NCBI GenBank assembly: GCA_037039685.1
Contig: JAWNGF010000003.1
Location: 5,182,571 to 5,246,570, forward strand
DNA length: 64,000 nt
Reading direction: 5' to 3'
DNA from: Ceratobasidium sp. AG-K
Taxonomy: Eukaryota > Basidiomycota > Agaricomycetes > Cantharellales > Ceratobasidiaceae
The stretch's first letter is position 1. Every line of letters begins with the position of its first letter. Positions 57,735 through 64,000 of the stretch are shown here, piece after piece. Position numbers and translations under genes: made by a program. The notes below the pieces were generated by a model. It ran no database searches and was not told the origin of the DNA. It was given only the letters and a program-made list of their open reading frames with translations.

Positions 57735-58742
57735 TTGAATAGGACAATATTTTCTGGGTGGAGTGATTATTGTGACTTGCCTTACAGAGGCTGATTGGTA
57801 ACCTTCTTCCCTAGCTGTGATGCCAAGAGTTTTGTCGTGGGATCACAAACCAAGTATTGCCTGCAAGTTTTATCAACCAGTAACTGTCAATTGAATTCAG
57901 CCTTGCGTCAACGTTACTGGTGATTACCTTCAAAGCATGAGAAACTGTTGAACCTATGTGCATATATTCTCATCTCACAGTTACAACGGTAAAGCAAACC
58001 ATTTTTTCAATTAACAAATTCGGCCAACCGTGCCTGCAGATTGCCTCAGCATTATTGCATCCAAACCACTCTTCCGTGTGCTTTCTCACATCCAACAAAT
58101 GTGAGTCCAGACACAAGTTGCTTACCAACAATTGTCCCGATACATGCAGAGCGTTCGCCCTCTTGGTTGTCAAGCCCATTGAATGGAACTCCAACATGTG
58201 AATCAGCCCACTGTGCTGAAGGTAAGACAGGAGCTTGGCTTGCTCTTGGTAGCGATGCACACAACAACTTTTGGTTGTAGTACCATTGACATGTATGTTG
58301 TTCACTTTGTACATATCAACACCCCATACATAGCGCATATACGAGTATGCTGTACATGCGACAAACAAGAAATGCATAGATGAAACCAGGCTGGACTATT
58401 GCCCCACACAAACAAACGGTCCACAGTTTGGACCTACTGATGGTGGTGTTGCACACTGCCCCTCCAAATTGGCAATGAGCCACCCAAATTGGGAGACTGT
58501 TGCCCATACCAGGATTATTAAGTTTTGGCTCACAAGGTGGGTATTATTTGCTGCGCGTTAGTCATTGACACGGTGCAAGCAATACATTTATCAAACCTTG
58601 TATTGTTCACCTATGGTTCAGTGCACCTTTCTTAACCCCCCCCCCCCTTCTCCCCTTCTTTTGCCGTACTCAACTGTATAGTCTATGATTCCAACAGCAA
58701 ATCCATTTTTTATCCTTCCAAGACAGGTAAGCTGCATTATAC
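57735..58742. other. Non-coding spacer after the KDZ gene
   Basis: About 1 kb with no recognisable protein. A poly-C run (about 13 C) lies near 58636-58648. The upstream exon of the next gene may lie at its right edge. Confidence 0.4.
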
Positions 58743-60129
58743 ATGTCGATTTTTGCTGTGCCAACCAAACTTAGGCCAAACCTACAAGTCAATCGCCATA
58801 CTTTTATGCGGTTCGTGAAGGCCTGGCAACGGGGATATATGCAAGTAACCAATGGTCAGGAATATAGTTGTATTTGCAGAGATGATACAAGATACTCACA
58901 CTGGGTAATAGGAACGAGGTCAGCACACTCGTCACAGAGCCATCCCAGGACAAGAAGGTGCTGGCCAAGCAGGCAATCCCCAATTATATCTTGCCTTGTC
59001 GGCATCGGCGCTGCAACAGTTGGAACCAGGTGGTCTGGTACCTGCAAAGGGGTGTCATGCTCCCATGTATGTATTCCAAGCCACCCATTATACTCCCTTT
59101 TGCTAAGAATTTACGCAGCCACGGGGATCACAATCCAGCCAATGCCACGACCAACTCAAATGGTTCAGTTGCTTCAAGTATTGTCTCTTTTCTTTCCTCC
59201 AGGGACTATCATTGTCCTCAAGGAGGAGGACAAACTGATGTCATACGAAGGCGTCAAGGCTCCAATTACCGTCCAAACTACAAAACGTGCGGATGGAAAT
59301 TTAGCCCCTTTTTTATACCAAACACTGTCTATGTCCCAGCTCAACTTTGATTTACCATTATCCACTGCTGACGACACGTACAAAGGGGAAGCAATCACTC
59401 TCCCTACACACTCGCAGCCACCCAATCTCTCACAAGTTGAACATCAAACCCGGCACAAAAAACATGCCCGATTTGCATCTCCAATGGTTGTTGCTGCCCC
59501 CAGTTTGGCCCTTTCAGCAACTGGTACGAGTGGTACTACTACTACTGGCGTAACAAGCCACAACCTGATTCAATCCATGCCTACCCCAATCTCTCCTGCT
59601 TCCACTCTAGTTGACCCAAACTCTCCCTGCCACCAGAGGACCTTGGTTGTACCCAGCCAACCAAAGGATTTGCACACAAATGAGTTTGACTTCATAATAC
59701 ACCCCTACCAGCTGACAACCACGCCCAGCACTCAACTGGTCAGTACTGGCCCTCCAGCTGACTTCACACATCCCTGCAACTTCCCAGAGGACGATGGCAA
59801 AGTGTTGAGCCAGAAAAATCAAGATCAATCCAGTAACTTGAGACTGGTAAGATTCCTTTGCAACATTTACACAGGCCGTTAACTTGGGAAATAGATTATA
59901 ATTGCTGAAGCGCGTCGAGGCATTGTTGAGCTACACAAAATGCGGCACCTGGATGATGCAGTGGAAGCCAAAATCAATGCGTATATGTTGGCCCGTCTCC
60001 TGGAGACCAGTGAGTGTGCCCGCCTGACATAAATTGGCAGCCAAATACTCACTGATAAAACATACAGCCTACCTGGCCCCCAATGGTGCTCAAGACATGT
60101 GTGGCGCAGCACTGGCGCTTGATATGTAA
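58743..60129 (+). CDS. Unrecognised multi-exon gene next to the KDZ gene
   Basis: Family not recognised. The best-supported part is from about 59110: YAATGITIQPMPRPTQMVQLLQ, a Ser/Thr/Pro-rich middle of about 200 residues, then exon ends at 59846 (CTG|GTAAG). The next exon, after an intron ending GGAAATAG (about 59896), reads IIIAEARRGIVELHKMRHLDDAVEAKINAYMLARLLET and is joined across a 50 nt intron to TYLAPNGAQDMCGAALALDM, TAA at 60127. Both joins keep frame. The 5' limit is uncertain: the open frame starts at 58743, but exons in other frames (for example 58958-59070) could replace its first part. Its position inside the transposon nest suggests a KDZ passenger gene; that is inference. Confidence 0.5.
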
Positions 60130-60634
60130 CGTTGTCTTGATTTCATTTGCATGTTCATGTTGCTCAACCAGCTTTAGAATTGGTCTTGTTGATTTTTTGA
60201 TCTGATTGGTTTGCGCTTCTTGGTAGAGGCAACAAGCGGCTGTCTAGCTTGTAAATATGTTTGTGATGATTATCCACAAGTGCTTGATATTTTAAAAGAG
60301 TGTATTGCAGCTCCTCTACATACAAGGAAGTAAGTTGCACGTACGGGCTTGGTGGCTCTCTGTTATGTTTGGCACACATATAGTCGGCTAAGGTTTGCAC
60401 AAAGGTATCAAAACTCTGATTGACATTGATTGAATGGGTCAAAACTTAAATAGATTTGTCTGTTTTGATTCCTTTTTGGTGCAGGTGGGCAATCAACATG
60501 CAGTTGAAGACGATATACTTAATGACAAACCTAAAAAATGACAGACATAAGGTCACTACGCAGGTACTTGAGCAACAGACCCCCTTTGACTCCAGTATCA
60601 TCCCAACAACTGTACCCAAGCCAAGATTGACGCC

Positions 60635-61465
60635 ATGCCACAGACTTCCAATACCGAAGAGACCCCTCCCCAGAATACTGAGAGCAAGAAATATATCTCT
60701 AGGTGCAAAGCAAAGCGCAAGCAGGAGGCCGCCGTCACAAAAAAAGCGACTGAGCTTAGCACGGCACTCAAGGCCAAGATCAATGCAAGCGCTAAAGACT
60801 TGGACATGCTGCCGAGGGTATTACAACAATGGTTTGCGGTCGTCGCACCAGTGGGGGAGAAGCACCCTCCGCTGTGGTGGAATGGCCTTGTATCAGAGTA
60901 TGCAAAAATTTGGAAAAAGGATTATAGTATGTTCTCCTTTAGTATGTACCACGCAATCTGCTAACTACTTTCAATTACTATATTTACAGCCAGGCCGGGA
61001 AAACAGTATCTTTCATGGGTCGCACAGCATATCAAAGACGAGAACATTGCCAAATCCTTGACTAAGGCCCAACGAAAGGATTACAAGGATAAAGTTGAGA
61101 AGAGGCATACAGTGACAAAGGATGCAAAGGCCAAAGGCGCTACACACAGAAAGGGGATAGCAGAAGGACAGAAGATGCTTGCAAGGCTGAACAAGGACGT
61201 AAGTAACTTGTTTGTTTCGATATATAAGTCGAGGTACTAACATTTCGAATTGATATCAGCTCCAGCACATGAATGTTCAGACTGGTATCAAATTTGTGCT
61301 CATTGCAACACGGGGCATGGTCCAAGACAAAATGGAGCCGTTTTTTGTTAGCTCACTGAAAGCAGCAACATTTTTGGACAGTCACATCAACCTACCAATG
61401 AGGGATTTCCTTACCCTCATGGATTTGTGGATGGTTGGCAGTATTGGAGGTAAGCATCCCCCTGG
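60635..61465 (+). pseudogene. Unrecognised gene truncated by the LTR of element 2
   Basis: ATG at 60635 opens MPQTSNTEETPPQNTESKKY, then a Lys/Ala-rich basic helical exon to about 60926 (LPRVLQQWFAVVAPVGEKHPP and WWNGLVSEYAKIWKKDY). Exon 2 (about 60990-61199) is basic and coiled-coil-like (SKSLTKAQRKDYKDKVEKRH). Exon 3 (about 61260-61450) reads TGIKFVLIATRGMVQDKMEPFF and FLTLMDLWMVGSIGG, followed by a GTAAGC donor. Only 15 nt into that intron the LTR of element 2 begins, so the rest of the gene is displaced. The FVLIATRG block resembles repeated, uncharacterised genes of Agaricomycete genomes. Function unknown. Confidence 0.55.
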
Positions 61466-61955
61466 TGTCGCAACCTGCTAATTAGTAGAGTTGACAACTG
61501 CTAATTGCCTTGTTGACCGTGAGCGATAAGTCTAAGTAGACTAAATTGCTAAGGGAAATCACTAGCTTCTAAGTAGAAGTCCTAGCTCCAAATCCCAAGT
61601 GGCTGCTGAAGTGGCTAAGTAGCCAAGTGCCTCTGATCACACACTGCAGGGAGAGTTGACGAGGCAAAGCAAGCTGGGGATGACCATGCTTGCAAGCCAG
61701 TATATATACTCAGAGAACAGGTGAGTCATATTAAATACATGAGTCACAAGTCTGAGTCAAAGTCCAAGTCATAAAGAGGACTGCATAGGCCAGCCAATAG
61801 AAAACAGCATGAGTCATATGACTCATGGTGACACGTCATCCATACACCTCACTAAACGAGGGAGAGGGCACATCTATACAGAAAGGGCGCATAAGGCGCC
61901 AGTACAAGCCACGAGACCACAGAAGCAGAGAGCAAGGGTGGGACGGGTCACAACA
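61466..61955 (-). repeat. 3' LTR of element 2 (about 490 bp)
   Basis: Limits set by analogy with element 1: begins TGTCGCAACC, ends TCACAACA before TTGCCCCCCC. It shares landmarks with LTR 1 (GTTGACGAGGCAAAGCAAGC, then TATATATA, and many GAGTCA units), so both belong to one LTR lineage. The partner LTR is outside the window. Confidence 0.75.
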
Positions 61956-61995
61956 TTGCCCCCCCACATAGGGCCAGGTAGTGGAGCGCCTGGGC

Positions 61996-63132
61996 CTATC
62001 TGTGGGCGACCCATTCCTTCAACTCCAGCCAGCCAACACGTTCTGCCAGGTTTCGCATGTCCGATTCAAGGACCTTGTTCATGCGGTCCCACTTTTCCTG
62101 GTAGAGCTTGTCAAGCTCCTCCTGGTGCCGTTGTTGGAGGCGCTTGAGTTCTTGCTGCTTGCGGAGTGCCCACTGCTCCTGTCGGTGGTCAAGCCATTTG
62201 TTGAGCTGGTCAACTGACCAGGATCCGTACTGGACAAGGCAGTAGGCCTCCAGGACATTGGCGTCGCAAGGCATGCGATTGGCCGGTGGGTGGGGCTCGA
62301 GCTTGGCAATTGCCTGCCTGACATTGGCGATGAGGGCCTTGACATTCTCCCGGGCCCTGTCCCAGGTCGCGTTCCACTCCCGTTTGACTCGCTCGGCGTC
62401 TTTGTCGGTGATGGCAGGAGGGGGGGGGACATCAACCGTCTCCTCCTTGATTTTGCCTGGCTCCATTGGCAGGTCGGTTTTGTCGGCGCCTTTTGACCAG
62501 TTGATATCAGAGAGGGGAGTTTTGGGATATGTGTTGTCAGCGACTGGTGGTTCAGGCTTTTTCTGCCACTTACAGGGGGCAGGCCAACCGCTGGTGAAAT
62601 CGTAGGAGCAATCGCTCCACCAGATTCTGTCGTCGTCGACGTGTCCTCCATTGGCCAAGGCGATGCGGGGGTCAGTCTCGCGCTTGAACCACTTGTCACC
62701 TTCCCATTTGTGGCCGGTGTCCCTGTTCCAGGCGTCGGCGCTCTTGGTAACCACATCGCGGACGGTAAGTCCGATGCATCCTCGGCAGTGGTAATATTTG
62801 CTCCAACTGATGTCAGTTGGATCTGAGGGCCGGGCATTGGGGTGGCTAACCCAGAGGAGGGAGCCGAGTTGGGGGTGGATAAGGGACTTGCGTTCCTCAT
62901 CCCACTTGAGGTCGCCTTGTTTGGCAAGGGGGATGTAGCCAAGGTGAACCCTGGGCTCGAGGTTGTTTGCCAGTTTCCTGGCCTCCTTGAGGGACCAGGG
63001 CACTGTAGCCCTGCAGTTGATGGCAAATTCGCCAGGTCCTCCGGCCATGATGGCCTTGCCGTAGGCAGCGCTGAGCTTGTAGGAGGCGAGGCGGGTGGCA
63101 GCAGCAACGTTGTTGGAGCGGATGGGGGCCAT
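61996..63132 (-). CDS. Element 2 ORF3, related to element 1 ORF3
   Basis: 378 aa from the ATG at 63132 (MAPIRSNNVAAATRLASYKL) to TAG at 61996. It shares with ORF3 of element 1 the block LIHPQLGSLLWVS ... YYHCRGCIGLTVRDVV, in the same order and about the same spacing (ILHSDLGEFQWVG ... FVCRGCAAFQVSEVV there). It is likewise Trp-, Asp- and Lys-rich (WNRDTGHKWEGDKWFKRE, IWWSDCSYDF). It adds an N-terminal part and a C-terminal coiled coil (QEQWALRKQQELKRLQQRHQ). No known domain is recognised. It is intact although the pol gene beside it has nonsense codons. Confidence 0.78.
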   Translation of the reverse strand: MAPIRSNNVAAATRLASYKLSAAYGKAIMAGGPGEFAINCRATVPWSLKEARKLANNLEPRVHLGYIPLAKQGDLKWDEERKSLIHPQLGSLLWVSHPNARPSDPTDISWSKYYHCRGCIGLTVRDVVTKSADAWNRDTGHKWEGDKWFKRETDPRIALANGGHVDDDRIWWSDCSYDFTSGWPAPCKWQKKPEPPVADNTYPKTPLSDINWSKGADKTDLPMEPGKIKEETVDVPPPPAITDKDAERVKREWNATWDRARENVKALIANVRQAIAKLEPHPPANRMPCDANVLEAYCLVQYGSWSVDQLNKWLDHRQEQWALRKQQELKRLQQRHQEELDKLYQEKWDRMNKVLESDMRNLAERVGWLELKEWVAHR

Positions 63133-64000
63133 TGTGAAGGATGAGAAGAGTTTTCTTGAAAAACGGTGGGTGAGTGGGCTAAGAGCGGACTGGTGGAAGT
63201 AGGCTGAGTAGCTGGGATGAGGACTTCAGCTGCCTTTCCTCTTGTCCTTTTGTATACCTGTGGTTTGAAATTTGGAGGAAGAGGGCTGGTGGGAAAGTCC
63301 TTCTGGAACTTTCTCATCACTGGAATCATATCGGCAAATTTCTCTGCCCGTTCTTCCGTGTCTTCTAGAGGTCCATATCCTTTCCATCTGATGTGATATT
63401 TCAGCCCATCAGGGTCTTGATGCCAATCAATGATCCTTTCTACCTCATATCCCTCCTCTCCTTCTTTTGTAATGATCGGTGGAGGTCAGGGTTGGTTCCG
63501 ATGGAAATCCTGATCTTCCTTGTAGTGAGTCAGCATGTTTCCATGGAAGACGTCATGTATTTTCATGGACTTGGGGAGGTCAAGTTGGTACGCATGTGAA
63601 GAGATTTGTTTCTTGACAACAAAGGGACTGGTCTTTTTGTCATCAAGCTTTTTGCTTGGGCACCTGGTTTTGATGTTGGTGGTCAGGAGCCACACGTTGC
63701 CTCCTTCCTTGTATTGCTTTTTTGGAAGTTCTTCCCTTGTTTGATGGTATCCCATGATGGCTTTTGCTTCTTCCCATACAGCCTCCATATTGTTTGTCCA
63801 TTTGTTGCCTTCTGGTGAGTGAGTCATGTAGTCCTCAATAGTCCATTTTGGAGTCATCCCGTAGACAATCTCAAAGGGTGACTTGTTTGTCACGCGGTTT
63901 TTGTGATTGTTGTGGCAGAATTCCGCAATTGGTAGCCATTTGGCCCAGTCATCTTGTCAATAGTTGCAAAATATTCTCAGCCATCCTTCTAACCATTGGT
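63133..64000 (-). pseudogene. pol: Element 2 pol, 3' part (integrase end and chromodomain), with stops
   Basis: Integrase end: QDDWAKWLPIAEFCHN-type text, then TNKSPFEIVYGMTPKW, a GPY-type region (KKTSPFVVKKQISSHAYQLDLP) and the chromodomain YEVERIIDWHQDPDGLKYHI-RWKGYG (about 63370-63470). In-frame TGA codons at 63957-63959 and 63486-63488 stand where element 1 has Arg codons (CGG and CGA). After the chromodomain the frame stays open as a Pro/Ser/Thr-rich extension beneath ORF3 down to 62079. Confidence 0.85.

Larger units (their letters stand above)
61466..64000 (-). mobile_element. Second Ty3/gypsy chromovirus (element 2), 3' part, runs out of window
   Basis: From left to right: an LTR, a polypurine tract, ORF3, and the chromodomain and integrase end of pol, all on the minus strand. 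It is related to element 1 but clearly divergent. The pol part has two in-frame TGA codons. Its 5' half and second LTR lie beyond 64000, so the target duplication cannot be checked. Confidence 0.9.

Noticed and set aside
60164..60442. 92-codon minus-strand ORF (MTHSINVNQSFDTF...)
   Set aside because: Somewhat protein-like and helical, but antisense between two plus-strand genes, with no homology I know and no promoter evidence.

Overview
The window is nuclear DNA of a filamentous basidiomycete, most likely an Agaricomycete of the Rhizoctonia/Ceratobasidium kind (inference). The genes carry many 44-60 nt GT-AG introns. The gene set includes a fungal NADPH oxidase, a velvet regulator, ATG7, CCC1/VIT and fungal-type homeobox and F-box proteins. 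The right-hand end holds a KDZ-type transposase gene and chromodomain Ty3/gypsy elements. Exon joins were read by eye. For NOX, TAD2, RPP1, CCC1 and the small secreted protein the summed exons are an exact multiple of three.

Layout 0-45 kb: 3' part of a Mn-superoxide dismutase gene (1-663); a 4.7 kb stretch with nothing recognisable; NADPH oxidase (5387-7707); quinate/sugar-type MFS transporter (to 12218); tRNA adenosine deaminase TAD2 and 60S protein P1, tail to tail; a small secreted protein; ATG7 and a TcdA-like tRNA t6A dehydratase, two E1/ThiF-fold enzymes head to head over a 252 bp promoter; a velvet factor; the ribosome biogenesis WD protein YTM1; a vacuolar-type DUF3712-like membrane protein; a 3.8 kb gene-poor stretch with a 220 bp inverted repeat; SEC61 alpha; a gamma-butyrobetaine/trimethyllysine dioxygenase-like enzyme; a homeobox protein; an F-box protein; a multi-pass membrane protein with a long Ser/Pro-rich tail; and a CCC1/VIT iron-manganese transporter.

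Layout 45-64 kb is a transposon nest. A KDZ transposase gene (46990-57734) is split by a complete 7.2 kb chromodomain Ty3/gypsy element (48578-55804, minus strand) with 455 bp LTRs and a perfect 5 bp target duplication TTGTC. The host reading frame resumes in register after the element. Two unrecognised, probably passenger, genes follow (58.7-61.4 kb). The second is cut off by the 3' LTR of another gypsy element that runs out of the window.

The most unusual content is in the two gypsy elements. Each has, between the pol chromodomain and the 3' LTR, a third ORF that I do not recognise. The two ORF3 proteins share a core (hydrophobic-H-x2-LG ... W-V ... CRGC ... V). In both elements the pol frame stays open underneath ORF3 in the same relative phase. 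The complete element also shows a textbook -1 frameshift signal between gag and pol and a Tf1-like self-priming arrangement instead of a tRNA primer site. All LTR differences, a lost integrase catalytic Asp and every in-frame stop seen in the nest fit CpG to TpG/CpA change, which points to methylation-linked decay.
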